In this document: piece after piece, positions 18,936-28,800 of the stretch
How the letters are laid out: each line of letters begins with the position of its first letter
Position numbering within the stretch: the stretch's first letter is position 1
Origin: Alloprevotella sp. oral taxon 473 str. F0040
Lineage (GTDB): Bacteria; Bacteroidota; Bacteroidia; Bacteroidales; Bacteroidaceae
Assembly (NCBI RefSeq): GCF_000318095.2
Contig: NZ_KB290717.1
Coordinates: 303,910-367,909, forward strand
Reading direction: 5' to 3'
Length of the DNA: 64,000 nt
The notes under the pieces: model-generated
The model's input: the letters and a program-made list of their open reading frames with translations, nothing else
What the model was told of the DNA's origin: nothing
Database searches by the model: none
Program-made: the position numbers and the translations under genes

Positions 18936-18971
18936 TAGGATTGAGCTAAAAGAGCCATAATGATAAAGTGT

Positions 18972-19022
18972 GCACACAAAAATAGGGAGAAGACCTCTAA
19001 GATCTTCTCCCTATTTTGTGTT
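18972..19022. terminator. bidirectional terminator between uvrB and the HAD gene
   Basis: AAAATAGGGAGAAGA (18979-18993) pairs perfectly over 15 bp with 19003-19017 across a 9-nt loop. A-runs and T-runs flank both sides, so it can end transcripts from either direction. Confidence 0.8.
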
Positions 19023-19025
19023 GTC

Positions 19026-19754
19026 TCAAAGAATTTGCTGTATTTCCGATAGTGTATGTACGACATGTGTAGGAACTGCAGGGAAAATATCTTTATTCGA
19101 TTCTGAAAAAAGTTGTATCTTGTTGGGGTTAAAATAGATGGTGTCTAATCCAACATTCATAGCTCCTAACATATCGGTAGAATAATTGTCTCCTATCATC
19201 ATGGTTGACTCAGGAACAGCTTTTGTTTTAGCAAAAGCGAAGTCGAAAAACTGAGAAGAGGGCTTGTTGGCACCAGCCTGTTCACTGAGCACAATTGTAT
19301 CAAAATAATCTGTCATACCAACTTTGTCTAATTTTCTATACTGCACCTCAGCAAATCCATTACTACAAATGTGGAGACGATAGCCACGAGATTTTAGATG
19401 AGCAAGCAACTCTCTTGCCCCGTCGACAACTCCTGTTTTCTCACAATTAAACTCAAGAAAAACTTCTCCAAGTTCTAAACAGAAGTCATCAGAAAGGTTG
19501 GCACCTTTACCCATGCTTAAAGGACGTCGAAAACGTTCAACAATAAGAAAGTCACGTGTTATCTCGCCATGAGCGTATTGAGCCCATAAGTTCTCATTGA
19601 TTTCCCAATAGTTCTCGGTAAAAAACTTCTTATTCTCAAACACCCTGTCTAGATGAAATGCATCATATAGTTCCTCCAAAGCCAATGTTGCATTGCCATG
19701 TGTGTCATATAGGGTATCGTCAAAGTCGATAAATATATCTTTATAAGGGAGCAT
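19026..19754 (-). CDS. HAD-superfamily hydrolase, YjjG-type nucleotidase-like
   Basis: 242 aa from ATG 19754. Haloacid dehalogenase phosphatase with all four motifs: DFDDT with nucleophile D10 and D12, HICSNGF, the lysine in GANKPS, and MIGDNYSTDM. The cap insert between motifs I and II is alpha-helical (class C1). The sequence resembles YjjG-type 5'-nucleotidases, but substrate cannot be set from sequence alone. A longer reading frame starts at 19796, but that start lies within the -7 element 19793-19801, so transcription most likely begins downstream of it and 19754 is the real start. Confidence 0.85.
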   Translation of the reverse strand: MLPYKDIFIDFDDTLYDTHGNATLALEELYDAFHLDRVFENKKFFTENYWEINENLWAQYAHGEITRDFLIVERFRRPLSMGKGANLSDDFCLELGEVFLEFNCEKTGVVDGARELLAHLKSRGYRLHICSNGFAEVQYRKLDKVGMTDYFDTIVLSEQAGANKPSSQFFDFAFAKTKAVPESTMMIGDNYSTDMLGAMNVGLDTIYFNPNKIQLFSESNKDIFPAVPTHVVHTLSEIQQIL

Positions 19755-19792
19755 AAAAATAAATTGTGGGAAATGTGAAGTATTTTGCGAGT

Positions 19793-19825
19793 GCAAAGTT
19801 ACGACTTAATGGAGAAGAGAGCAAG
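19793..19825 (-). promoter_or_regulatory. promoter of the HAD hydrolase gene
   Basis: Minus strand: CTTG (19822-19825), 20 nt, then TAACTTTGC (19793-19801). The ATG at 19754 is 39 nt downstream. Confidence 0.65.
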
Positions 19826-19997
19826 TTAGCATGGAGGTAAATGAATGTACATACGGCTATTCGACCTTTGGTTAATAAAGTCCAGATTATACTATCTAAA
19901 GAATAACAACTGAGTATATGGCTATTGTAGGAGGGAATCAAGGAGGGATTCCAAAGAAAGTTCAAAAAAATGTACTGGAAATATGTTACAAAATCGT

Positions 19998-20006
19998 TAC
20001 CTTCGC
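19998..20006 (+). promoter_or_regulatory. possible variant -7 element for the ECF sigma operon
   Basis: TACCTTCGC, one base off TAnnTTTGC, 47 nt before the sigma ATG. The same variant occurs at 42746-42754. Confidence 0.35.
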
Positions 20007-20052
20007 GTATTAGTAATAGAGAGCCACTTGTAATGTGGTCACATCGTTTTAT

Positions 20053-20613
20053 ATGCCAACCTCTAAGATAAAAGATATTCAACCAGCTTTACATTCTTCA
20101 GAAAACAAAGGGAATGTATTGACTGCAACCTTCCTACAAATACGGCGAAGGTTGCAGGTAATCTCTACTAGTATCTTAGGAAATCCAACTGAAGCTGAAG
20201 ACGCTTTGTCAGAAGCTTTTTTGAGATTATGGAAAAGTCCTCAAGCTTGGGAAAACTCTAGGCAAGCCGAGGCAATACTTACGACTACAGTAAGAAATAT
20301 AAGTATTGATGAAGTACGCAGACGACACTCTCATCCTACAGATAGTTTGGAAGTTATTCCTGAAGGAAAAGGCACAACAGATGTTATCCCTGATGAACTA
20401 GAAGTTGAACAGCGACTATGCAGATTAGAAAAATTGATATCTTGTCATCTTTCTTCCCTGCAACAGCGCATTCTTCATATGAGAGACGTAGATGGGCTTG
20501 CATATTCAGTTATTTCTGAACAATTAGGTATGCAAGAGACAGCAGTTAGAATGCAGCTTTCTCGAGCGCGAAAATTGCTTCGCGAACTTTATCGTCGGCA
20601 ATATCCTGACTAA
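20053..20613 (+). CDS. ECF-type RNA polymerase sigma-70 factor
   Basis: 186 aa. Region 2 is LQVISTSILGNPTEAEDALSEAFLRLWKS-like (about residues 36-65), including the acidic patch that contacts core polymerase. Region 4 is a helix-turn-helix (LSSLQQRILHMRD and IAEQLGM-like ISEQLGMQETAVRMQLSRARK). Regions 1 and 3 are absent, as in group 4 sigmas. A GTG at 20035 could extend it by six residues; the ATG at 20053 is preferred. It leads an operon with a single-pass membrane protein 20 nt downstream, the usual sigma/anti-sigma layout, then two exported proteins. No SusC/SusD or FecR-type partner follows, so polysaccharide or iron trans-envelope signalling is not indicated. Confidence 0.9.
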   Translation: MPTSKIKDIQPALHSSENKGNVLTATFLQIRRRLQVISTSILGNPTEAEDALSEAFLRLWKSPQAWENSRQAEAILTTTVRNISIDEVRRRHSHPTDSLEVIPEGKGTTDVIPDELEVEQRLCRLEKLISCHLSSLQQRILHMRDVDGLAYSVISEQLGMQETAVRMQLSRARKLLRELYRRQYPD

Positions 20614-20633
20614 ATATTCTAAATCAAGCAACA

Positions 20634-21134
20634 ATGATGAGTATTGACCAATATAGAGCACTTGTGGAAGCCTATTTCGAAGCATCTACCACTGAAGAAG
20701 AAGAGGAAAAGCTGAAATTATTTTTATGTAGTTCGGAAGCTCAAGACCCTTCTTTCGATCAAATCAAAGCTGTGATGGGATTGACCACAATGTTACAGCG
20801 TAGAATCCGGATTAATCAGCACAAAAGTGATAAATCTCAGAGCAAACTTACTACATGCAAACAAGAGGTTTCATTGCTTTCTGAGTCGAGACGCCAGCTA
20901 ATGCGCTGGGCAGCAATAATTATTTTAAGTCTTTCTGTGCTCACACCTGCCGTCGTAATGTGGGGTTTGTCAGACAATGATGAATGTGTGGCCTATATTG
21001 ATGGCAGAAAAATCACAGATGAGCAAATAGTGATTGAAGAAATGCATCATACCATGGAAGAAACACTACAAGATACGCCAGAAAATCAGCCTGCCCTTTT
21101 GTTGCGTGATTTATTCTCTACACCTCAACAATAA
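20634..21134 (+). CDS. single-pass membrane protein, probable anti-sigma or sigma-linked factor
   Basis: 166 aa, unnamed. The N-terminal cytoplasmic part (VEAYFEASTTEEEEEKLKLF) has the YFE-S/T-x-EEE pattern often seen in proteins encoded after ECF sigmas in Bacteroidota. One hydrophobic helix follows (WAAIIILSLSVLTPAVVMW, about 90-108), then a short periplasmic acidic tail (about 55 residues). There is no zinc-finger HxxxCxxC and no FecR domain. Gene order and topology suggest it restrains the upstream sigma, but this is inference. The downstream gene begins 13 nt later. Confidence 0.7.
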   Translation: MMSIDQYRALVEAYFEASTTEEEEEKLKLFLCSSEAQDPSFDQIKAVMGLTTMLQRRIRINQHKSDKSQSKLTTCKQEVSLLSESRRQLMRWAAIIILSLSVLTPAVVMWGLSDNDECVAYIDGRKITDEQIVIEEMHHTMEETLQDTPENQPALLLRDLFSTPQQ

Positions 21135-21147
21135 CTATTTTACTAAT

Positions 21148-21597
21148 ATGAAAAGATTATGCTTACTCTTCATAGGGCTAATGGTAATGTTGTCAACCAT
21201 AGCCCAAGATAAATTACATGTAGCACCCTTCTTTAAAACAAGGTTTGTCGAATCACACAAAGCTTCTATGGTAAAGCTTTCTGGAAAATCCTTAGTAGAC
21301 TACTCCCTGCTTAAATTTTATAGCGTAACGATGAGCTTGTCCTTGCAAGAAGTATTAGAATTAGAGAAAGCCGTTGCTAAAGACACATACAACGCTACTG
21401 AACAAGAATCTGCTTCTAAGCATGGTAGATTATACTATGGTTTTTATCAATTGCCGAAAAAAGAGAATAGTAATTACCATCAGTTTCTCTTTTATAGGAA
21501 CAATGGACTTCAACCACGAGGGAATCCCACCTACACCATCATATACATGGAAGGTCAGACTTCGCTCCAAGATTTAAAAAGAAAATTTACTCCCTAA
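21148..21597 (+). CDS. exported protein of the ECF operon (DUF6108-like)
   Basis: 149 aa from ATG 21148, with signal peptide MKRLCLLFIGLMVMLSTIAQ (cut near residue 20). The mature part is about 130 residues with a mixed alpha/beta pattern and a central LSLQEVLELEKAV helix. It looks like the DUF6108 family of small Bacteroidales periplasmic proteins, from memory of the family; function unknown. A longer frame opens at 21034 inside the previous gene but has no signal peptide at its front, so it is not used. Confidence 0.65.
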   Translation: MKRLCLLFIGLMVMLSTIAQDKLHVAPFFKTRFVESHKASMVKLSGKSLVDYSLLKFYSVTMSLSLQEVLELEKAVAKDTYNATEQESASKHGRLYYGFYQLPKKENSNYHQFLFYRNNGLQPRGNPTYTIIYMEGQTSLQDLKRKFTP

Positions 21598-21618
21598 TCT
21601 CATAAAATTCAACGACAC

Positions 21619-22491
21619 ATGAAACGCTTTTTTCTTTCCCTTCTCGTTAGCTTTGGCTTATCTGCTGTTGCTGCTGAGCTCAATGACACTATCATAAAAG
21701 TAAATCATCCGGATTCCGTACTACTCACTCGCAATGATTCAGTTATCACACTAAAGGTAGATGGTGCTTATAATGACAAAACCGCAAAGTTTGTTTATAC
21801 TATTCCAACTAAAGGTACTAGTTTGGTGGATGCTGCCGCCAGTCGCTGGAAGTTTCCTGAAGCTCCGCTTACCCTCAAAAAGAAGAGTGGCGACAATAAG
21901 AACTTTTACGAAGTGACAGCAGGTAGTCTTCTCCTTGGGTTTAATATTGCTCAAAATGGTTCCAAAGGTATTAATTCAGATGTTTGGGGACGCAACATAG
22001 ATGTGGAGCTCAATTTGACGAATTTTACTATTACTCGAAACAGACACCATCGTTTCTCATTGGGTTGGAGCTATGGCTGGACTAAGATTGCACTTGATGG
22101 TGGTCTGGCATTTCAACTCAATAATGGAGTTACCACAATTGGAACCTTCGCAAAAGGACAAACGCCGATTCGTTCGGTCTTTCGCCTCAACAGACATTCT
22201 TTCCCACTACTCTATACATATCAAGAAAGTGGAATGTGTTTGAGCGTTGGTCCTGTGTTGAATCTCAATGTTCGTCCGCGAATTTACAATACTTATCTGA
22301 ATTCCAATGGAGCAGAACAACAAGATGCTTATAAAAAGGGTATACATTTCTCTCCTGCCACGGTGTCTTTCTATGGAGAAATAAAAAAAGACTGGTTTGG
22401 CGTCTTTGTGCGCTATACCCCTAAATCCTTGTTTGAAAAAGGGTATGGTCCTGACTTCCAAACCCTCACTGTGGGACTGTCCTTATTCTAG
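21619..22491 (+). CDS. outer-membrane beta-barrel protein of the ECF operon
   Basis: 290 aa. Signal peptide MKRFFLSLLVSFGLSAVAA (cut near 19). The mature region has alternating strands with glycine and aromatic turns (LGFNIAQNG, FSLGWSYGWTK, FYGEIKKDWFGVFVRYTP) and ends LTVGLSLF, with a terminal phenylalanine as in outer-membrane barrels. It is last in the sigma - membrane protein - exported protein - barrel operon, 21 nt after the previous gene. The operon may be an envelope-stress or surface-sensing module, but its ligand is not visible. Confidence 0.7.
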   Translation: MKRFFLSLLVSFGLSAVAAELNDTIIKVNHPDSVLLTRNDSVITLKVDGAYNDKTAKFVYTIPTKGTSLVDAAASRWKFPEAPLTLKKKSGDNKNFYEVTAGSLLLGFNIAQNGSKGINSDVWGRNIDVELNLTNFTITRNRHHRFSLGWSYGWTKIALDGGLAFQLNNGVTTIGTFAKGQTPIRSVFRLNRHSFPLLYTYQESGMCLSVGPVLNLNVRPRIYNTYLNSNGAEQQDAYKKGIHFSPATVSFYGEIKKDWFGVFVRYTPKSLFEKGYGPDFQTLTVGLSLF

Positions 22492-22719
22492 ATTAGAATA
22501 TTTCTCATTCGAAAAAAGAGATACATTTTAGAACGTTGCCAATTTTGTATAGGGTGCTTTCTGTTGCAAGAGTAAATCTTCAATAGAGAGCACTTTTTCC
22601 ATCGTTGTCCAATGTATTTTGTCATGACTAAATAACAAATAACAGCTTCTCTCGTTAAAAACATGATTCAAACTGTAGAATAGAAGGAGCAGAAGAGAGA
22701 GTAACTCAAAATAAAGTAG

Positions 22720-22728
22720 TAACTTTGC
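22720..22728 (+). promoter_or_regulatory. -7 promoter element for the PurF-like/carAB cluster
   Basis: TAACTTTGC, 29 nt before the ATG at 22758. The possible TTG start at 22725 lies inside this element, which rules it out. Confidence 0.6.
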
Positions 22729-22757
22729 GAACAAAGAAACTGAACAAAGCGTATCTG

Positions 22758-24680
22758 ATGGAACAAATCAAGCATGAATGCGGTGTAGCAATGGTTAGAT
22801 TGCTCCAGCCTCTCAGCTACTATAAAGAGAAATACGGCACCTGGATGTACGGTCTCAACAAACTCTATCTAATGATGGAGAAACAACATAACCGTGGCCA
22901 AGAAGCTGCGGGACTTGCTGCGTTGAAACTCCAGGCAGAACCTGGAGATGAGTTTATGTTTCGTGAGCGTGCTCAAGGAAATACTGCTATACAAGAAATT
23001 TTTGCGGCAGTTCACGCTAAATTCTCCACTTTTACTCCTGAAGAACTTGCCGATGTTGACTTCGCTGGCAAGAACATCCCCTTTGTAGGAGAGATTTATA
23101 TGGGCCACCTCCGGTATTCTACTACTGGCAAGCGTGGCCTTTCGTATGTCCATCCGTTCCTACGTAGAAACAACTGGAGAGCAAAGAATCTTTGCTTGTG
23201 CGCCAATTTCAATATGACTAACGTGCAAGAGATTTTTGACCACATAGCCGTAAAAGGTCAGCACCCTCGCATGCTTAGCGATACATATCTCTTACTTGAA
23301 CAATTAGGACATCGTCTCGATCGTGAAGCGGAACGATGCTTTGCAGAGGCAGAATCTCTTGGGCTGACTGATCGCGATATTACAGAACACATTGAAAGTC
23401 GCATAAATGTAGCGAACATCCTTAAAGAGTCTGCCCCTGTTTGGGATGGTGGTTATGTTGTTTGTGGTATAACAGGTAGCGGAGAGACCTTTGTACTACG
23501 AGATCCCTGGGGCATTCGTCCTGCATTCTATTATAAGGATGATGAAGTCTTTGCACTTGCTAGTGAACGTCCTGTCTTACAAACTACATTTGGACTAGAA
23601 GCAAATGATATAGTTGAGCTTCAACCTGGACAAGCAATTATGACTAACCGCAAAGGAGAGTTGCGAATAGAACAAATACTTCCAGCGCAGAAACTTGCGT
23701 CATGCTCCTTTGAACGTGTCTACTTTAGTCGTGGTTCAGACATTGATATTTATCAAGAACGTAAAGAAATGGGGCGTCGACTCGTGCCTTCTATCTTGAA
23801 AGCCATCAACAATGAAGTAGACAACACTGTTTTTTCTTATATTCCTAATACTGCAGAAGCTGCATATTATGGTCTATACCAAGGTTTCGAGGAATATCTT
23901 AATCACCAGAAGACACAAGCTATTACGGCTTTACTTAAAGACCCAGCTTATAGTTCCGAAGCTGGAAAAACTGCTCTTGAAACTCGTATAGCCCAAGTAC
24001 TATCTCGTCACATACGTGCTGAGAAAGTGGCCTGGAAAGACATTAAGATGCGTACTTTTATTGCAGAAGGCAATTCACGTAATGATTTAGCTGCGCACGT
24101 CTACGACATTACTTATGGTAGCGTTTTGCCTCACGTAGACAATTTAGTTGTTATTGACGATAGCATTGTTAGAGGAACTACTTTACGGGAAAGTATTCTT
24201 CGTATTCTGAATCGCTTACATCCTAAACGCATAGTTATTGTTAGCAGTTCTCCGCAAGTGCGCTATCCAGATTATTATGGAATTGATATGGCTAATATGG
24301 ACGAGTTTATAGCTTTCCGTGCTGCTATAGCCCTCCACCAAGAACGCGGAACGATGAATATGCTCACAAATCTTTATCATCGCTGTAAAAGCCAAGAAAA
24401 TCTTCCAAAGGAAAAGGTTCAGAATTTCATACGTGAGCTTTATGCTCCATTTACTGAAGAAGATCTAAACATCAAGATGATAGAGTTATTAAGGCCTACA
24501 GGTGTGGATACAGAAATCCACATGGTATACCTCAGCATTGAAGACCTACACAAGGCATGTCCCAATAGTCCTGGTGATTGGTATTTTAGCGGATATTATC
24601 CTACCCCTGGTGGAAACAAATGTGTAAACGCAGCCTTTATCCGCTACATGGAAACTCATCAAGCAGAGTTGCTGTCTTAA
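22758..24680 (+). CDS. PurF-like class II glutamine amidotransferase/phosphoribosyltransferase
   Basis: 640 aa. The N-terminus MEQIKHECGVAM places the catalytic cysteine at C8, so a seven-residue propeptide would have to be removed, as in the Bacillus PurF maturation type. QHNRGQEAAG is the class II glutaminase loop. The PRPP-binding motif is VIDDSIVRGTTLRES (about 465-480). The protein is 135-165 residues longer than E. coli or Bacillus PurF. The segment after VYFSRGSDIDIY lacks the PVPDSG loop of true PurF and reads YIPNTAEAAYYG instead, so its acceptor chemistry may differ. A canonical purF may lie elsewhere in the genome. carA follows 110 nt downstream, suggesting coupled nitrogen and PRPP use. 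The PurF activity is not certain. Confidence 0.8.
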   Translation: MEQIKHECGVAMVRLLQPLSYYKEKYGTWMYGLNKLYLMMEKQHNRGQEAAGLAALKLQAEPGDEFMFRERAQGNTAIQEIFAAVHAKFSTFTPEELADVDFAGKNIPFVGEIYMGHLRYSTTGKRGLSYVHPFLRRNNWRAKNLCLCANFNMTNVQEIFDHIAVKGQHPRMLSDTYLLLEQLGHRLDREAERCFAEAESLGLTDRDITEHIESRINVANILKESAPVWDGGYVVCGITGSGETFVLRDPWGIRPAFYYKDDEVFALASERPVLQTTFGLEANDIVELQPGQAIMTNRKGELRIEQILPAQKLASCSFERVYFSRGSDIDIYQERKEMGRRLVPSILKAINNEVDNTVFSYIPNTAEAAYYGLYQGFEEYLNHQKTQAITALLKDPAYSSEAGKTALETRIAQVLSRHIRAEKVAWKDIKMRTFIAEGNSRNDLAAHVYDITYGSVLPHVDNLVVIDDSIVRGTTLRESILRILNRLHPKRIVIVSSSPQVRYPDYYGIDMANMDEFIAFRAAIALHQERGTMNMLTNLYHRCKSQENLPKEKVQNFIRELYAPFTEEDLNIKMIELLRPTGVDTEIHMVYLSIEDLHKACPNSPGDWYFSGYYPTPGGNKCVNAAFIRYMETHQAELLS

Positions 24681-24790
24681 TCAAATCTCAATATCTTCAA
24701 CTTCCAAAGCACGTCTGTTTATATTAGCAAATAGATGCTGCGACAAGATTAATCATCCATACTTGATTCACCCTATTACCTTCATAGAAA

Positions 24791-25882
24791 ATGCGAAAAG
24801 TAACCCTTTTGCTCAGCGATGGCTCTCAATTTCATGGAGAAAGTTTTGGCTACGAAGCTCCCATAGCTGGAGAAGTTGTGTTCAATACTGCCATGATGGG
24901 CTATCCAGAAAGCCTTACTGACCCCTCTTATGCAGGACAGCTCATGGTGCTAACCTATCCGTTGGTCGGCAATTATGGTGTACCTCCTTTTACAATTGAG
25001 GACAATGGACTTGCTACCTTCATGGAAAGTAACAAGATTCATGCAAGTGCCATCATTGTGAGCGACTATAGTGAAAACTATTCACATTGGAACGCTCAAG
25101 AAAGCTTAGCGGAATGGTTGAAACGAGAGAAAGTACCTGGCATTACAGGAATAGATACACGCGAGCTTACCAAGGTGCTTCGTGAACATGGGGTAATGAT
25201 GGGGAAAATTCTCTTTGATGATCTGCCTAACGAGATACCAGAGGCCCAATACGAAGGGATAAACTTCGTAGCAAAAGTAAGTTGCGAAGAGATTATTCAC
25301 TATGCTCCTAGCAATGGTGCAACTGATGCTCCAAAAGTTGTTCTTGTGGACTGTGGTGTGAAGCACAATATCATTCGCAGCTTAATCAATCGTGGTGTAG
25401 AAGTTGTGCGAGTACCATGGGACTATGACTTTAATCAATTGGAGTTTGATGGACTTTTCTTGGCAAATGGACCTGGAGACCCCGAGACCTGCGCTGTAAC
25501 AGTAGGACATATCCGTAGTTTTTTGGAGAATCCCAAGGTGCGTCCTTGCATGGGCATTTGCATGGGAAATCAGCTCTTATCAAAAGCTGCAGGTGCTACC
25601 ATCTATAAATTGAAATATGGCCATCGTTCTCACAACCAACCTGTGCGTATGGTGGGTACGAATCGCTGCTTCATCACTTCTCAAAACCATGGTTATGCAG
25701 TAAAGTCTGATACTTTATCAGCAGAGTGGGAACCATACTTTGTAAACATGAATGATGGATCTAATGAAGGGGTGCGACATAAAACTAACCCCTGGTTTTC
25801 CGCTCAATTCCATCCAGAAGCCTGCAGTGGCCCAGTAGATACTGATTTTCTTTTTGATGACTTCGTAAACCTTCTCAAATAA
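24791..25882 (+). CDS. carA: carbamoyl-phosphate synthase, small (glutaminase) subunit
   Basis: 363 aa. It hydrolyses glutamine and channels ammonia to CarB for arginine and pyrimidine synthesis. The N-terminal CPSase domain (residues 1-150) has FNTAMMGYPESLTDPSY. The class I amidotransferase domain has LANGPGDPE, nucleophile C257 in GICMGNQ, and the catalytic HPE at 341-343. The usual GICLGHQ has N in place of H in the nucleophile elbow; the catalytic triad (C, H, E) is intact. The gene stops 6 nt before carB, so the two are co-expressed. Confidence 0.96.
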   Translation: MRKVTLLLSDGSQFHGESFGYEAPIAGEVVFNTAMMGYPESLTDPSYAGQLMVLTYPLVGNYGVPPFTIEDNGLATFMESNKIHASAIIVSDYSENYSHWNAQESLAEWLKREKVPGITGIDTRELTKVLREHGVMMGKILFDDLPNEIPEAQYEGINFVAKVSCEEIIHYAPSNGATDAPKVVLVDCGVKHNIIRSLINRGVEVVRVPWDYDFNQLEFDGLFLANGPGDPETCAVTVGHIRSFLENPKVRPCMGICMGNQLLSKAAGATIYKLKYGHRSHNQPVRMVGTNRCFITSQNHGYAVKSDTLSAEWEPYFVNMNDGSNEGVRHKTNPWFSAQFHPEACSGPVDTDFLFDDFVNLLK

Positions 25883-25888
25883 ACCATC

Positions 25889-28800
25889 ATGATTGACCCT
25901 AGTATTAAGAAAGTTCTTCTCCTCGGTTCTGGCGCACTCAAGATTGGTGAGGCCGGAGAGTTTGACTATTCAGGTAGCCAAGCCCTTAAAGCTCTTAAAG
26001 AAGAAGGTATTGATACCATTCTCATCAATCCCAATATTGCAACTGTACAGACCTCTGAAGGGGTAGCTGACCAAATCTATTTCCTTCCTGTTACACCCTA
26101 CTTCATAGAGCGTGTTATTGAGAAAGAAAGACCCCAAGGTATTATGCTTGCCTTTGGTGGGCAGACAGCACTCAACTGCGGTGTTGAGCTATACCAAAGT
26201 GGTGTGCTAGAAAAATATAACGTAAAAGTTTTGGGAACTCCCGTACAATCCATCATGGATACGGAAGACCGTGAACTTTTTGTCAAGAAACTTGATGAGA
26301 TTGATGTAAAGACCATCAAGAGTGAAGCTGTGAACAACATTGAGGATGCTCGTCGTGCAGCTAAAACTCTTGGATATCCCGTAATCATACGTGCAGCTTA
26401 CGCACTCGGCGGTTTAGGATCTGGTTTCTGCGACAATGAAGAAGAACTCAATAAACTCGCAGAAAAGGCTTTCGCTTTTTCACCTCAAGTTTTGGTAGAA
26501 AAAAGTCTTAAAGGCTGGAAAGAAGTTGAATATGAAGTTGTACGCGACCGTTTTGATAACTGTATTACGGTCTGCAATATGGAGAACTTCGACCCACTCG
26601 GCATCCACACTGGTGAATCCATTGTCATTGCGCCTTCACAGACCTTGACAAATAGCGAATACCATAAGCTTCGCGAGCTTGCTATTCGAATTGTTCGCCA
26701 TGTAGGCATTGTTGGTGAATGTAATGTCCAATACGCCTTTGACCCAGAAAGCGAGGATTATCGTGTAATCGAAGTTAATGCTCGTCTTAGCCGTAGTTCT
26801 GCATTGGCTTCTAAAGCTACAGGATACCCATTGGCTTTCGTCGCAGCGAAGCTCGGCCTAGGATACGGTCTGTTCGATTTGAAGAACTCAGTGACAAAAA
26901 CCACAGCAGCATTCTTTGAACCAGCTCTTGACTACGTTGTATGTAAAATTCCTCGTTGGGACTTAGGTAAATTCCGAGGTGTAGATCGTGAACTTGGTAG
27001 TTCTATGAAGTCTGTGGGAGAAGTCATGGCTATTGGCCGCACCTTTGAAGAAGTTATTCAGAAAGGATTGCGCATGATAGGCCAAGGGATGCATGGTTTT
27101 GTTGAGAATCGTGAGTTGACGATTGAAGATGTAGAAGCAGCTCTTAAAGCACCAACAGACAAGCGAATCTTCGTCATTGAAAAGGCCTTCAAGCAAGGCT
27201 ATACAATAGAACAAATCCATGATCTGACCAAGATAGACTTGTGGTTCCTCAAGAAACTATATAACATCTACGAAACAAGTCTTGCTCTTCATGCATGTGG
27301 CAATATCAACACGCTTGACTCTTCTCTTCTAGCAACAGCTAAACGACAAGGATTTACTGACTTCCAAATTGCACGCGCTTTAGGCATGGAGCAAGACATG
27401 GATTCAGAACGTGCTAGCTTGCTGGTGCGAGAGCATCGTAAGCGCGCTGGAATCGTTCCCTACGTGAAGCAAATCGATACACTTGCTGCAGAGTACCCAG
27501 CTCAAACGAATTATCTTTACCTTACTTATAGTGGTATTGCACACGACATTCGTTTTGAAAATGACAAGCGTTCAGTAGTCGTGTTAGGTTCGGGAGCTTA
27601 TCGCATTGGTTCTTCTGTGGAATTTGACTGGTGTGGAGTACAAGCTCTCAATACCATCCGAAAAGAAGGATACCGCTCTGTGATGATTAACTACAATCCA
27701 GAGACTGTTTCTACAGACTATGACATGTGTGATCGTCTATATTTTGACGAACTCACTTTTGAACGTGTGCTGGACATTCTAGACCTCGAAGCTCCTTATG
27801 GTGTAGTTGTTAGCACAGGCGGACAAATTCCTAACAACTTGGCACTTCGACTCGATGAACAACGTGTTCCCATCCTTGGAACTCAGGCAAAGGATATCGA
27901 CAATGCAGAAGACCGTGAGAAGTTCTCAGCAATGCTCAACAGAATTGGTGTTGACCAACCCGCATGGAGCGCACTTACTTCTATGGATGACATCAATGCT
28001 TTCATTAAGGAAGTAGGCTTCCCTGTCTTGGTTCGTCCAAGTTATGTGCTTTCGGGTGCAGCAATGAATGTTTGCCACAATCAAGAGGATTTAGAACGGT
28101 TCCTTACCATGGCAGCCAACGTCAGCAAGAAACACCCAGTGGTGGTATCTCAATTTTTGCAACACGCCAAGGAAGTCGAAATGGATGCTGTGGCAAAGAA
28201 TGGCGAAATCATTGCGTATGCCATCTCAGAACACGTTGAATTTGCTGGAGTTCACTCTGGAGATGCTACAATCCAGTTCCCTCCTCAAAAATTGTATGTT
28301 GAGACTGCGCGTCGCATCAAGAAGATTTCCAAACAGATTGCACGCGAACTCAACATCTCAGGCCCTTTCAACATCCAATTCCTTGCTCGTGAGAACGACA
28401 TTAAGGTCATAGAATGTAACCTCCGTGCATCACGTTCCTTCCCCTTCGTAAGCAAGGTGCTAAAGATTAATCTTATAGAGCTTGCCACTCGCGTGATGCT
28501 TGGTCTTCCAGTTGAGAAACCTTCTAAGTCTCTCTTCGATCTCGACTATGTTGGTGTCAAAGCTTCTCAGTTCTCCTTCAATCGCCTTCAAAAGGCAGAC
28601 CCCGTTTTGGGGGTAGACATGGCTTCTACTGGTGAGGTTGGCTGCTTAGGCGAGAATGCTAATTCAGCATTGCTCAAGAGTTTGTTGTCAGTAGGCTTGC
28701 GCATTCCTAAGAAGAATGTATTGCTGTCTACCGGTAGTGGTAAAAACAAAGCAGATATGCTGGAAGCTGCACACAGATTAGCAAATCACGGATACTGCAT

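Noticed and set aside
22725..22757. TTG start for the PurF-like enzyme
   Set aside because: The TTG lies in the -7 element and would place the catalytic cysteine 11 residues further in. ATG 22758 fits the family.
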